From URHD0088 sp041488295 (GTDB taxonomy: Bacteria; Pseudomonadota; Alphaproteobacteria; ATCC43930; CGMCC-115725), in NCBI GenBank assembly GCA_041488295.1, contig JBGPOZ010000010.1, forward strand, positions 1-43,067: a stretch of DNA of 43,067 nucleotides. Direction: 5' to 3'. A program made the translations under genes and the position numbers. Positions within the stretch are counted from its first letter, which is position 1; each line of letters opens with the position of its first letter. Under the pieces are notes generated by a model. It was not told the DNA's origin, did not search any database, and saw only the letters and a list, made by a program, of their open reading frames with translations. Positions 32,106 to 39,988 of the stretch are shown here, piece after piece.

Positions 32106-33370
32106 CAGACGAGCATCGCCGCGATGTCGGTGAGCTTCGCCCGCGGCCGGCCTGCCGCCGCGGCGCGTTCGGCGGCATCGATGCGCAGCCAGTGCGCGTG
32201 ATCCACGACCTTGACGCCGCGGCCGGCAAGAAGGGCGGCAAGAGCGTCGCCGCCGGAGCGGCCGGCGGGGGTCGTCTCGGCGACGATGCGCTGCGCCACT
32301 TCATGCGATTCGGCGCGGTTCGTCGCGATCGTTCCGGAGGGGCCGCGCTTCGCCCAGCCGACGACGTAAAGGCCGGCGGCGATCCGTCCCTCCTCATTGG
32401 CGAAGATGCCGTCTTGCGGCGCAAACCCGCCGCAATCGACGGCGCGATAGCCGATACAGCGGATGACGAGATCGGCGGCAAGGGTCAGCGTCTCGCCCGA
32501 ATCGACGTGGCCGGACGGCGTCTCGCTCTGCCGCGCGAAACGCGCCGCCGCCACCCGGCCCTCGCCCGAGAAGCCGGCCGGCCGGGCGCGGAAGTGAAAG
32601 CGGATGGCGACCGGCTTGGTACTCGCCCGGTGCGCGGCGAAGCCTTCGAGGGTTTTGATGATGGCGGCGTTGGGTGCGGTGTCGGCGGGTGGCAGATCGG
32701 CGCGGTCGACGAGCGGCTGGGCCCGGTCGAGCGCGCCGAGCTCTCTCAGCTCCTGTTCGGCGAAGCCGGCCTGCGCGGGTCCGCGCCGCCCGACGATGTG
32801 GATCGCCTCGAGCGGCATCGCCGCGAGCGCACGCTCGACCGAGGGCGCGATGTCGCTCTGCGCCAGCTCGGCCGGAGTCTTGGCGAGGAGGCGTGCCACG
32901 TCGAGCGCGACGTTGCCATTGCCGATGAGCACGACGGAGCGGGCGCCGTCGAGCGGCGGCGTCGCCGCCGCGTGATCGGGGTGGGAATTGTACCAGCCCG
33001 CGAAGGCGCCCGAGCCGACGATCCCCGCGAGATTCTCGCCTGCCACGCCGAGCCGCCGATCCTCCGGTGCGCCGGTCGCAATGACGACGACATCGTAAAG
33101 CGCGCGCAGCTCGGCGAGGCTCGCATCGCGGCCGATCTCGACATTGCCCCGGAAGGCGACGCCTTCGCGCGTCATGACGCGCTCGAAAACTCGCGTCACC
33201 GCCTTGGTCGATTGATGGTCAGGCGCGACGCCGGCGCGGACGAGGCCGAAGGGCGTCGGCAGTCGCTCGATGATGTCGATCCGACACCCCGGCGCCTCGC
33301 GCAGCAGACGCTCGGCGAGGTAGCACCCGGCGGGACCGCTGCCGATGATGGCGGCTTGGAGTATACCCAT
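32102..33370 (-). CDS. NADPH:ferredoxin reductase of the adrenodoxin-reductase type (FprA-like)
   Basis: The product has 422 residues. FAD-binding GSGPAG (10-15), then PFGLVRAGVAPDHQSTK, a hallmark of adrenodoxin reductases; the NADP-binding GNGNVALDVAR is at 150-160, and VGWAKRGPSGTIATN closes the FAD site. It moves electrons from NADPH to a ferredoxin or flavodoxin. It starts 12 nt after boxB on the same strand, so it is almost certainly in the box operon, in the position where other organisms carry boxA. I infer that it feeds BoxB, perhaps through the flavodoxin at 39478. The last 70 residues are an extra tail. It overlaps the patatin gene by 4 nt at the 3' ends. Confidence 0.85.
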   Translation of the reverse strand: MGILQAAIIGSGPAGCYLAERLLREAPGCRIDIIERLPTPFGLVRAGVAPDHQSTKAVTRVFERVMTREGVAFRGNVEIGRDASLAELRALYDVVVIATGAPEDRRLGVAGENLAGIVGSGAFAGWYNSHPDHAAATPPLDGARSVVLIGNGNVALDVARLLAKTPAELAQSDIAPSVERALAAMPLEAIHIVGRRGPAQAGFAEQELRELGALDRAQPLVDRADLPPADTAPNAAIIKTLEGFAAHRASTKPVAIRFHFRARPAGFSGEGRVAAARFARQSETPSGHVDSGETLTLAADLVIRCIGYRAVDCGGFAPQDGIFANEEGRIAAGLYVVGWAKRGPSGTIATNRAESHEVAQRIVAETTPAGRSGGDALAALLAGRGVKVVDHAHWLRIDAAERAAAAGRPRAKLTDIAAMLVC

Positions 33371-33382
33371 CGCCGACTGATT

Positions 33383-34807
33383 TTACTGCAGATGCACGTA
33401 TTCGTACTCGATCGGCAGATTGTTGATGCCGCGGTCGGGCGGGGCGATCCAGCTCGCCATCTTGCCGGGCTCGACGACGCGCTGCATGAGGCTGTGGACG
33501 AAGGCGCGGTCGGCGGTCGAGGGTAGCCACTCGTCCTGCCGGTGCTGCCATTCCGCGGCGTTGATCGGTTGGCCCGAGGGATCGACCGAATGTCCGGCCC
33601 AGGCGCCGATCGCGCGACGGAAGCGCGGCGAGGGGAGCCTCAGCTCGGCGGCGAAGCCGGCCTTCTGGATGAGCCGGTTCCAGCGTTTGACGCCGATCTC
33701 GCAGTCGCGGATATAGGCGCCGCGCGTCACCTCGTTCATGGCGTTGCGCAGCGGCACCTCCTCGGTCCGGAAGCCGCTCTCGCCCTCCGGAACCGTGATC
33801 GTCTGCGTGCCGGTGAGCGCGATGTGATCGGCGTAATTCGCCTCGTCGGGACGGCCCTTGATGCCGCTCGCGAAATATGTCGCGGCGTTGGATGAGATCT
33901 CGGCGCCGAAGAGATCGAGCGACGAGCTGAACCAGAAATTGAGATATCGCTGCACAGTCGACAGATCGACGGCACCGGCGGCGCGGATTTTGTCCGGCGC
34001 CTCGGTGCCCAGCTCCTTCATCACCTCGAGCGTGCGGCGCACGACCCGCGAGATGCCGGTGTCGCCGACGAACATGTGGTGCGCTTCCTCGGTCAGCATG
34101 AACTGGCAGGTGCGCGCCAAGGGGTCGAACCCGGATTCGGCGAAGCTCTTCAATTGGAACTTGCCGTCGCGGTCGGTGAAGTAGGTGAACATGAAGAAGG
34201 ACAGCCAGTCGCTGATCGGCTCGTTGAACGTGCCGAGGATGCGCGGCTTGTCGGCATCGCCCGAATGGCGCGCCAAGAGCTCCTCCGCCTCCTCGCGGCC
34301 ATCGCGGCCGAAATAGGCGTGGAGGAGATAGACCATCGCCCAGAGATGGCGGCCCTCCTCGACATTGACCTGGAAGAGGTTGCGGAGGTCATAGAGCGAG
34401 GGGCAGGTGTGGCCGAGGAGACGTTGTTGCTCGACCGAGGCGGGCTCGGTGTCGCCTTGCGTCACGATGAGGCGGCGCAGGGTCGAGCGGTGTTCGCCCG
34501 GAACCTGTTGCCAGGCCGGCTTGCCGAACTCGTCGCCGAAGCCGATGCGGCGGTCGGCAACGGGATCGGCGAGGAAGATGCCCCAGCGGTACTCCGGCAT
34601 CTTGACCGCGCCGTAGCTCGCCCAACCCTTGGCGTCGACCGAGGTGGCGGTGCGCAGATAGACGTCGGAGGCGAGGAAGTCCGAGGGACCCATCTCGCGC
34701 CACCAGTCGAGAAAGCGCGGCTGCCAGCGCTCGAGCGCGCGTTGCAAGGTCTTGTTGCCGGCGAGGTCGACATTGTTGGGGATCCGCTCTTGATAGTCGA
34801 TCGCCAT
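33383..34807 (-). CDS. boxB: Benzoyl-CoA 2,3-epoxidase, diiron oxygenase subunit
   Basis: The product has 474 residues, matching the usual 473. BoxB epoxidises benzoyl-CoA at C2-C3 using O2 and two electrons. The four-helix diiron site is intact: Glu121, Glu151 and His154 (in NVEEGRHLWAM), Asp212, Glu241 and His244 (in LTEEAHHMF). From memory of the Azoarcus evansii enzyme, each ligand here is shifted by exactly +1. The start at 34807 has GGGAGAAG as RBS; an in-frame ATG at 34840 is not preferred. Downstream, fprA follows after 12 nt. Upstream, 257 nt with a large inverted repeat separate it from boxC. Identity is certain. Confidence 0.97.
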   Translation of the reverse strand: MAIDYQERIPNNVDLAGNKTLQRALERWQPRFLDWWREMGPSDFLASDVYLRTATSVDAKGWASYGAVKMPEYRWGIFLADPVADRRIGFGDEFGKPAWQQVPGEHRSTLRRLIVTQGDTEPASVEQQRLLGHTCPSLYDLRNLFQVNVEEGRHLWAMVYLLHAYFGRDGREEAEELLARHSGDADKPRILGTFNEPISDWLSFFMFTYFTDRDGKFQLKSFAESGFDPLARTCQFMLTEEAHHMFVGDTGISRVVRRTLEVMKELGTEAPDKIRAAGAVDLSTVQRYLNFWFSSSLDLFGAEISSNAATYFASGIKGRPDEANYADHIALTGTQTITVPEGESGFRTEEVPLRNAMNEVTRGAYIRDCEIGVKRWNRLIQKAGFAAELRLPSPRFRRAIGAWAGHSVDPSGQPINAAEWQHRQDEWLPSTADRAFVHSLMQRVVEPGKMASWIAPPDRGINNLPIEYEYVHLQ

Positions 34808-34860
34808 GTCAGCTTCTCCCAAACCGCATTTCGCAATCACGCATTTCTAAAGTGGGTTCA

Positions 34861-35017
34861 CCAAGGAGGCACGGAGGTCACGGGGGGATGATTTGGGGAT
34901 AAGGGGATGTGATGTTTGGCGCCTTCGGCGCCCTCAAGACTTATCCCCCGATCCCCAAATCATCCCCCTTATCTCCTAAATCACTTTTTCTTCTCCGTGA
35001 CCTCAGTGCCTCCGTGG
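34861..35017. repeat. Large nested inverted repeat between boxC and boxB
   Basis: Outer arms of 23 nt (34861-34883 and 34995-35017) pair with two mismatches. Inner arms GGGGGATGATTTGGGGAT (34883-34900) and ATCCCCAAATCATCCCCC (34951-34968) are perfect complements. A central GGCGCC-TTC-GGCGCC hairpin (34918-34932) caps the loop. The outer arms contain GGAGGCACGGAGG-type short tandem words like those at 39989-40082. This element could be a non-autonomous mobile repeat and would attenuate transcription between boxC and boxB. Confidence 0.75.
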
Positions 35018-35064
35018 CGCACCATCTGTTCTCTCTTGTGCCAGCGGCGTTTGGTAAGCAGGGC

Positions 35065-36696
35065 CTACACCCTCTCCCAATTGAATTGCGCCTTGCGCCC
35101 GGTGCCATAAACCTTCAAGCCGCCGCTCTCGCCGACCGCGTTCGGCCGGTTGAAGATCCAGTTCTGCCAGGCCGAGAGACGGGCGAAGATCTTCGTCTCC
35201 ATGGTCTCGGCGCCGGGAAAGCGCAGGCTCGCCTCCATGCCGGTCAGGGCGTCGGGCGAGAGGCTGGCGCGCTCTTCGACGGCAAGCCGGATCTCGTCAT
35301 CCCAATCGAGCTCGTCCGGCGTCAGGGTGACGAGGCCGAGCGCCCGCGCGGCCTTGGCGTCGAGCAGCGCATCGCTTCGGGATCGGACCCGCTCGATCGC
35401 CGCTGGCTCGTCATTGAACCGCGTCGCGAGGCGGGTCCGGCCGTTCGGCATGGCAAAGGTGCCGAAATTCGCCGCGCTCACGGCGATGACAGGACCATCC
35501 TTGGCATCGAGCATGTAGCTGCGATCGGCGGCGAGCGCCAATTCCAGCAGCGTTCCGGCAAAGCACGAGCCGCGGTCGATGACGGCAAAGAGGCTGCGCG
35601 AGGAGATTTCGAGCCGCGCCAAGGTTCGGCGGAGCATCCCCGCAGTCTCGCGCACGAACCAATGGTCGCGATGCTCCGCCATGAGGCGATCGGCGGCGAG
35701 CACCGCCGGCGCGTCGCCTGAGGTCCGCAACAGCAGCGTGCCGATGTCGAGATTGTTCGTGCGGAGCATGAGAATTGCGTCGTCGAGCTCGCGCGCCATG
35801 GCGAGCGGCCACCAGGTGTCGCCCGCCTCGGCGATTCCGGCGAGATCGCGCGGCTGATCGTCCGCAGGCGCGTGAACGGTGAGCGTCGCCGCGCGGCCGC
35901 GCGCGTCGAGCGCGACGTCGACAAAGCGGTAGTGATAGCCGCTGTCGTCGATGCGGCGGGCGAGCGGGCGGAGCGTCACGCCCTTGGCATGCGCAGGCCG
36001 GTCGCTCGCGGCGGCGAGCGCCCCGGCACGCGCCGCCACCGTCTCGCGGAATTTCTGCGGCGCTGCCGTCGCATCGACGAGCCGCCATTCCTTGGCCCGG
36101 TCGGCCCTGACACCCTCGGCGGTCGTGCAGAAAAGATCGGCAAGGTCGCGCCGGACCTTGCGCTTGTCGACAAGGCGCGTGAGGCCACCCGTCCCCGGCA
36201 GCACGCCGAGAAGGGGCACCTCGGGAAGGCTCACCGTCGTCGAGCGGTCGTCGATCATGACGATCTCATCGCAAGCGAGCGCCAGCTCGTAGCCGCCGCC
36301 GGCGCAGGCTCCGTTGACGGCGGCGATGAATTTAAGCCCGGAATGGCGGCTCGCATCTTCGATGCCGTTCCGCGTCTCGTTGGTGAATTTGCAGAAATTC
36401 ACCTTCCAGGCATGACTCGATGAGCCGAGCATGTAGATGTTGGCGCCGGCGCAAAACATCCGCTCCTTGCCCGAGGTGACGACGACGCAGCCGATCTCGG
36501 GATGCTCGAAGCGGATCCGCTGCAAGGCGTCGTGGAGCTCGATGTCGACGCCGAGATCGTAGGAGTTGAGCTTCAGCTTGTAGCCGGGCTGAAGGCCGCC
36601 CTCCTCGGCGACGTCGAGCGTCAAAGAGGCGATGGGCGGCGCGAAGGTGAGGCGCCAATGCTGGTAGCGGTCAGGATGCGTGTCGAAGGTGATCAT
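35065..36696 (-). CDS. boxC: 2,3-epoxybenzoyl-CoA dihydrolase
   Basis: The product has 543 residues, close to the usual 550. BoxC hydrolyses 2,3-epoxybenzoyl-CoA, cleaving the ring to 3,4-dehydroadipyl-CoA semialdehyde and formate. The N-terminal crotonase-like half is visible: VVVTSGKERMFCAGANIYML (oxyanion region), AAVNGACAGGGYELALACD and PEVPLLGVLPGTGGLTRLVD. The C-terminal half is a second, degenerate crotonase-like domain (SLFAVIDRGSCFAGTLLELALAADR, cut here to IDRGSCFAGTLLELALAADR). The start at 36696 (MITFDTHPDRYQHW) has a GGAG RBS; the longer frame to 36762 crosses the promoter palindrome. First gene of the minus-strand box operon. Confidence 0.96.
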   Translation of the reverse strand: MITFDTHPDRYQHWRLTFAPPIASLTLDVAEEGGLQPGYKLKLNSYDLGVDIELHDALQRIRFEHPEIGCVVVTSGKERMFCAGANIYMLGSSSHAWKVNFCKFTNETRNGIEDASRHSGLKFIAAVNGACAGGGYELALACDEIVMIDDRSTTVSLPEVPLLGVLPGTGGLTRLVDKRKVRRDLADLFCTTAEGVRADRAKEWRLVDATAAPQKFRETVAARAGALAAASDRPAHAKGVTLRPLARRIDDSGYHYRFVDVALDARGRAATLTVHAPADDQPRDLAGIAEAGDTWWPLAMARELDDAILMLRTNNLDIGTLLLRTSGDAPAVLAADRLMAEHRDHWFVRETAGMLRRTLARLEISSRSLFAVIDRGSCFAGTLLELALAADRSYMLDAKDGPVIAVSAANFGTFAMPNGRTRLATRFNDEPAAIERVRSRSDALLDAKAARALGLVTLTPDELDWDDEIRLAVEERASLSPDALTGMEASLRFPGAETMETKIFARLSAWQNWIFNRPNAVGESGGLKVYGTGRKAQFNWERV

Positions 36697-36717
36697 GGAC
36701 GCTCCGGCGAGGGGGAT

Positions 36718-36731
36718 TGCATTATAATGCA
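36718..36731. promoter_or_regulatory. BzdR/BoxR-type operator over the boxC -10 box
   Basis: TGCATTATAATGCA is a perfect palindrome of the form TGCA-N6-TGCA, the operator pattern reported for the homologous regulator BzdR of Azoarcus (from memory). On the minus strand it contains a perfect TATAAT (36726-36721) that serves as -10 for boxC, about 25 nt before the ATG. The -35 is weak. Binding here would block transcription; benzoyl-CoA would release it. Confidence 0.7.
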
Positions 36732-36768
36732 TAAAACTCGCATTGCCGGCAAGATGATGCATTTAGCC

Positions 36769-36805
36769 GCCTGTTACATCTGTTCTTTACAGGCAAAATA
36801 CAGGC
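36769..36805. promoter_or_regulatory. Three ACAGGC half-sites upstream of boxC
   Basis: ACAGGC occurs at 36789-36794 and 36800-36805, exactly 11 bp apart (one helical turn), with an inverted copy GCCTGT at 36769-36774. They lie about 45-80 bp upstream of the boxC -10. This could be an activator or GntR binding site. Confidence 0.35.
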
Positions 36806-36959
36806 GGGTCCCTCATGTCCCCGAGGCGATTGCGTGTGCGGGAGGTGAGAGTTGCTTCAAATGTCTGATCCCTTCCCCTATCCATTACAGACATAAAATA
36901 TCCGAAACAGCAAGGAATGTCACCGTGTTTCATGAGATCCCAGCCCGATTTTTTGCACC

Positions 36960-37004
36960 TTGACGAAGCTCTCCGCTATTTTATTGTATGAGAATATGCA
37001 TACA
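36960..37004 (+). promoter_or_regulatory. Promoter and operator overlapping the GntR start codon
   Basis: TTGACG (36960-36965) and TATTGT (36982-36987) form a promoter with a 16-nt spacer. The inverted repeat TGTATG (36985-36990) - 8 nt - CATACA (36999-37004) spans the ATG at 36996. Transcription should start within a few nt of the ATG, so the mRNA is probably leaderless and the operator includes the first codons. Autoregulation by the GntR protein is inferred. Confidence 0.5.
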
Positions 37005-37418
37005 CAGATACAATCGATGCTCGATACGCTCCGCATCGAAAGTTCCGGTGTGCCGATCTATGTGCAGATCCGCGAGCAGATGCTGAGCGTCATCGGCGCC
37101 GGTGTCTTGAAGCCGGGCGATCAGATGCCGACGATGCGCCAGGTCGCGGTCGCGTTGCGGATCGATCTCAATACGGTGCGCCACGCTTATGACGAGCTGG
37201 AGCAGGCCGGCGCGATCACGGCGGTGCGCGGCGTCGGTACCTTCGTCGCGGATCATCCGCCGAAACTCGAAGCCGGGATTCAGGCCGAACGCATAGATAA
37301 GCTTGCGCGGCAATCGCTTGCGATGGCAATGAGCCAAGGCGTCGATCCGAGCGAGGTCGCGCGGCGGCTCCTCGAGATGGCAGCCCAGAAAGCAGCCCAG
37401 AAAGCAGGTGGACAATGA
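36996..37418 (+). CDS. GntR family regulator, YtrA subfamily
   Basis: The product has 140 residues. The winged helix covers about residues 17-86: GVPIYVQIREQMLSVIGAG, PGDQMPTMRQVAVALRIDLNTVRHAYDELEQAG shown as DQMPTMRQVAVALRIDLNT, and VRGVGTFVAD for the wing. The C-terminal tail is short (about 50 residues, helical), so no large effector domain is present, as in YtrA. Such regulators commonly control adjacent membrane or transport genes. It is coupled to the slipin gene by a 4-nt ATGA overlap. No SD precedes the ATG at 36996; an ATG at 37017 also lacks one. Its location between boxC and boxR is unusual. Confidence 0.83.
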   Translation: MHTQIQSMLDTLRIESSGVPIYVQIREQMLSVIGAGVLKPGDQMPTMRQVAVALRIDLNTVRHAYDELEQAGAITAVRGVGTFVADHPPKLEAGIQAERIDKLARQSLAMAMSQGVDPSEVARRLLEMAAQKAAQKAGGQ

Positions 37419-38317
37419 ACAAGCTCTTCGTGGGGCGCGGCACGAACCCGCTGGCGATCATGCTGACATGGCTGGGCTTCGGCCTCGCCGCCGTGCTGGC
37501 CGCATCGAGCTATGTCGCGGCCAGTCCCTCCTTGGCCGTGGTCGCGGTGCTGGCTGCCATTGCAGCCGCCTTCGTCCCGGCGACGGTAATGATGGCCAAT
37601 CAATGGGAGAAGGCCGTCGTTCTGCGCCTCGGCAAGCTGCGCGCGATCCGCGGCCCCGGACTCTTCCTCATCGTGCCGGTCATCGATGCCGTCGCGAGCT
37701 GGGTCGATCAGCGCATCCAGACGACCGAGTTCACCGCCGAGCAGGCGCTGACGCGCGACACCGTGCCGGTCAATGTCGACGCCATCGTCTTCTGGCAGGT
37801 CCATGACGTCGAGAAAGCATCGCTCGAGATCACCAATTACCGGCAGGCGATCTCGCAGGTGGCGCAAACTTCCTTGCGCGAGATGATCGGCTCGACGCCG
37901 CTCTCGGCGCTGCTGTCGGAGCGCAAGAAGGCGGACGCGCAACTGAAGGACGAGATCGGCCGCAAGACCGGCGACTGGGGCGTCGCCGTCATCTCGGTCG
38001 AGATCCGCGACGTCGCGATTCCGCCGGCGCTGCAAGACGCGATGAGCCGGCAGGCACAGGCCGAGCGCGAGCGCGAGGCGCGCGTCATCCTCGGCAACGC
38101 CGAGCGCGAGATCGCGCAGAAATTCGTCGAGGCGGCGGAGATCTATGGGCAGAACGCCGCCGCGTTCCAGCTCCGCGCCATGAACATCATCTACGAGACG
38201 ACGAAGGAGCGCGGTGCGACGATCCTCATTCCGACGGCGATGGTCGACGCGATGAACCCGAGCACGATGGCGACGCTGACGGCGGCGCTGGCGAAGGCGG
38301 CGCCAAAGGTGGGGTGA
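37415..38317 (+). CDS. Slipin (SPFH/band-7 membrane scaffold protein)
   Basis: The product has 300 residues. Two hydrophobic segments occur near the N-terminus (about 12-30 and 37-56), followed by the SPFH domain: QWEKAVVLRLGKLRAIRGPGLFLIVPVID (cut: EKAVVLRLGKLRAIRGPG), TRDTVPVNVDAIVFWQVHD and NYRQAISQVAQTSLREMIG. A long coiled-coil follows (QAQAEREREARVILGNAERE). Slipins form large membrane rings that organise lipids or guard proteases. There is no adjacent NfeD gene, which usually accompanies one class. Translational coupling with the GntR regulator indicates control by it. A role in benzoate stress (membrane damage) is speculative. Confidence 0.87.
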   Translation: MNKLFVGRGTNPLAIMLTWLGFGLAAVLAASSYVAASPSLAVVAVLAAIAAAFVPATVMMANQWEKAVVLRLGKLRAIRGPGLFLIVPVIDAVASWVDQRIQTTEFTAEQALTRDTVPVNVDAIVFWQVHDVEKASLEITNYRQAISQVAQTSLREMIGSTPLSALLSERKKADAQLKDEIGRKTGDWGVAVISVEIRDVAIPPALQDAMSRQAQAEREREARVILGNAEREIAQKFVEAAEIYGQNAAAFQLRAMNIIYETTKERGATILIPTAMVDAMNPSTMATLTAALAKAAPKVG

Positions 38318-38373
38318 GGCGACAGGATCGCAGCGACTTGCCTTCTCGCCCGCGGGTTGCGCCTTTCCAGAAT

Positions 38374-38458
38374 CCCTCCCCCGCTTGCGGGGGAGGGTAG
38401 GGTGGGGGCGCTCGCCGCGGCTTCCCCCACCTCGATCCTCCCCCGCAAGCGGGGGAGG
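38374..38458. repeat. Paired palindromes between convergent slipin and boxR
   Basis: Two near-identical stems, CCCTCCCCCGC-TT-GCGGGGGAGGG (38374-38397) and CCTCCCCCGC-AA-GCGGGGGAGG (38437-38458), flank complementary GGTGGGGG (38401-38408) and CCCCCACC (38424-38431). The whole can fold as a cruciform. It resembles dispersed intergenic repeats of alphaproteobacteria and probably ends transcription from both sides. Confidence 0.7.
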
Positions 38459-38477
38459 AGGCAGGGAAGAGGAGATT

Positions 38478-39374
38478 CTAGAGGGCCTTCGTAACCGCCG
38501 CCTCGAGTGCCGCAAAGCTCTCCTCGACCGTCCGCCCCGCCGTGTCGACGATCGTATCGGCTTTGGCGTAGAGCGCGGCGCGGCCGGCGAGGATGCGGCG
38601 GAGGTCGGCCATCGCCTGCTCGTTGTCCGCCATCGGCCGCGTGTCGCCTTGCTCGAGGACGCGGTTCATGTGCTCTTCAGGCGCCGCCTTGAGCCAGACC
38701 GTGAAGCAGGTCGCGAGCAGGAGGTCGAAGGTGCCGGGCTCCGAGACGAGGCTGCCGCCCGTCGCAATCACGGCTTTGGGATGGCGTTCGATCACTGCCT
38801 CGAGGCTCTGCCGCTCATAGCGGCGGAACGCCGTTTGGCCGTAGAGGGCGAAGATCTCGCCGAGCTCGAGCCCCGATTCCCGCTCGATCTCGCGATCGAG
38901 CTCGATGAAGGGGCTGCCGAGCGTCGCGGCGAGGCGGCGGCCGAGGGTCGACTTGCCGGCGCCGCGCAAGCCGATGAGGGCGATGCGGTGGCGGCGGTTT
39001 TGCGCCATCGCGGCGCCAAAGGCGCTGGTGAGGAGCTGGCGCGCCTGCGACAGCTCTTGCGGCGCCAGACGCTCCAGGGTCTGGACAAGAAGCGAGAGCT
39101 CGACCGGCCGATCCGGCCCCTCGCGCACGAGCTCGGCGAGCGGCAGGCCCATCGCCTGCGCTACCTGGCGCAAGAGGATGATGGAGATGTTGCCGTGGCC
39201 GGTCTCGAGCTGGGCAAGGTAGCGCTCGGAGACGCCGGAATCGCGCGCAAGAATCTTGCGCGTCATCCCGCGCCGCGCCCGCGCCTCGCGAATGCGCTCG
39301 CCGAGTTGCCGCAGATATTCCTCCTCGGCGCCGTCGGTGCGCGGCGGACGCTCGGAGCCTGGCGCGGCAGTCAT
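38478..39374 (-). CDS. boxR: Benzoyl-CoA-responsive regulator, XRE + shikimate-kinase-like domain
   Basis: The product has 298 residues. Residues about 20-83 form an XRE helix-turn-helix (LGERIREARARRGMTRKILA, SERYLAQLETGHGNISIILL). Residues about 128-295 are a shikimate-kinase-like domain with P-loop GLRGAGKST (135-143) and LDREIERESG. This is the BzdR/BoxR layout; the kinase-like domain binds benzoyl-CoA rather than shikimate. It represses the box genes until benzoyl-CoA builds up. It is divergent from flavodoxin and ligase genes and shares a 103-nt promoter region containing degenerate copies of the boxC operator, which suggests autoregulation. Identification is strong. Confidence 0.93.
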   Translation of the reverse strand: MTAAPGSERPPRTDGAEEEYLRQLGERIREARARRGMTRKILARDSGVSERYLAQLETGHGNISIILLRQVAQAMGLPLAELVREGPDRPVELSLLVQTLERLAPQELSQARQLLTSAFGAAMAQNRRHRIALIGLRGAGKSTLGRRLAATLGSPFIELDREIERESGLELGEIFALYGQTAFRRYERQSLEAVIERHPKAVIATGGSLVSEPGTFDLLLATCFTVWLKAAPEEHMNRVLEQGDTRPMADNEQAMADLRRILAGRAALYAKADTIVDTAGRTVEESFAALEAAVTKAL

Positions 39375-39398
39375 CGATTTCCGCTCATGTCTTAATCA

Positions 39399-39442
39399 TG
39401 TATTATGTTGCCTGTGATAATACTAACATGCATTATAGTGTC
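39399..39442. promoter_or_regulatory. Two degenerate BoxR-type sites in the boxR/flavodoxin divergent promoter
   Basis: TGTATTATGTTGCC (39399-39412) and TGCATTATAGTGTC (39429-39442) match the perfect boxC palindrome at 10 and 11 of 14 positions and lie 30 bp apart on the same helical face. The second holds TATAAT on the minus strand, as at boxC. On the plus strand TTGCCT (39408-39413) and CATTAT (39431-39436) are a 17-nt-spaced promoter toward the flavodoxin and ligase genes. Confidence 0.55.
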
Positions 39443-39477
39443 TTTCATAGTCGGACTTGGTTTCGGGAGCAGCGGGG

Positions 39478-39954
39478 TTGAGCATTCCGATCACGATCCT
39501 TGTCGGCACCATGACGGGCACGGCCGATCTCGTCGCCGAGGAGGTGCGCGACCGCTTGGAAGCCGAGGGCGCCGCGGTCGCGATCGTGCCGATGGACGGG
39601 CAGGGCGCCGCGGTCCTCGCGCGCGGCGGGGTTTTTCTCATTTGCACCTCGACTTATGGGCAGGGCGACGTGCCGGACAACGCGCAAGGGTTGTTCGCCG
39701 CGCTCGAAGCGGAGAAGCCGGCGCTGTCCCAAGTCGAATACGGCGTCATCGCCTTGGGCGACCGCACCTACACGGCGACCTTCTGCTTCGGCGGCAAGCG
39801 CTTCGACGCGCTACTTTCCTCATTGGGCGCGCGGCGGATCGGCGCGGCGATGCTGCACGATGCGAGCGCCGGCACCATTCCCGAAGAGGTCGCGGTCGAA
39901 TGGGCCGAGACGTGGTTCGAAAATCTGCGCGAGGCGCGCGACGAGGCGGCCTAG
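39478..39954 (+). CDS. Flavodoxin (MioC/CPR-FMN-domain type)
   Basis: The product has 158 residues. It starts at TTG 39478 (MSIPITILVGTMTGTADLVA); an upstream TTG at 39457 is less likely. FMN phosphate loop TMTGTA (11-16), the aromatic loops TSTYGQGDVPDN (57-68) and ALGDRTYTATFCFGGKRFD are all in flavodoxin-like order and resemble the FMN domain of sulfite/P450 reductases and MioC. It carries electrons on FMN. It lies in the box cluster, divergent from boxR and 233 nt upstream of the benzoate-CoA ligase, so it is probably induced with them. A role as the electron carrier from FprA to BoxB is my inference; flavodoxins are not a known part of this pathway. Confidence 0.82.
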   Translation: MSIPITILVGTMTGTADLVAEEVRDRLEAEGAAVAIVPMDGQGAAVLARGGVFLICTSTYGQGDVPDNAQGLFAALEAEKPALSQVEYGVIALGDRTYTATFCFGGKRFDALLSSLGARRIGAAMLHDASAGTIPEEVAVEWAETWFENLREARDEAA

Positions 39955-39988
39955 GGAATTCACGACAGGGATCACGGCGGAAGCAAAG

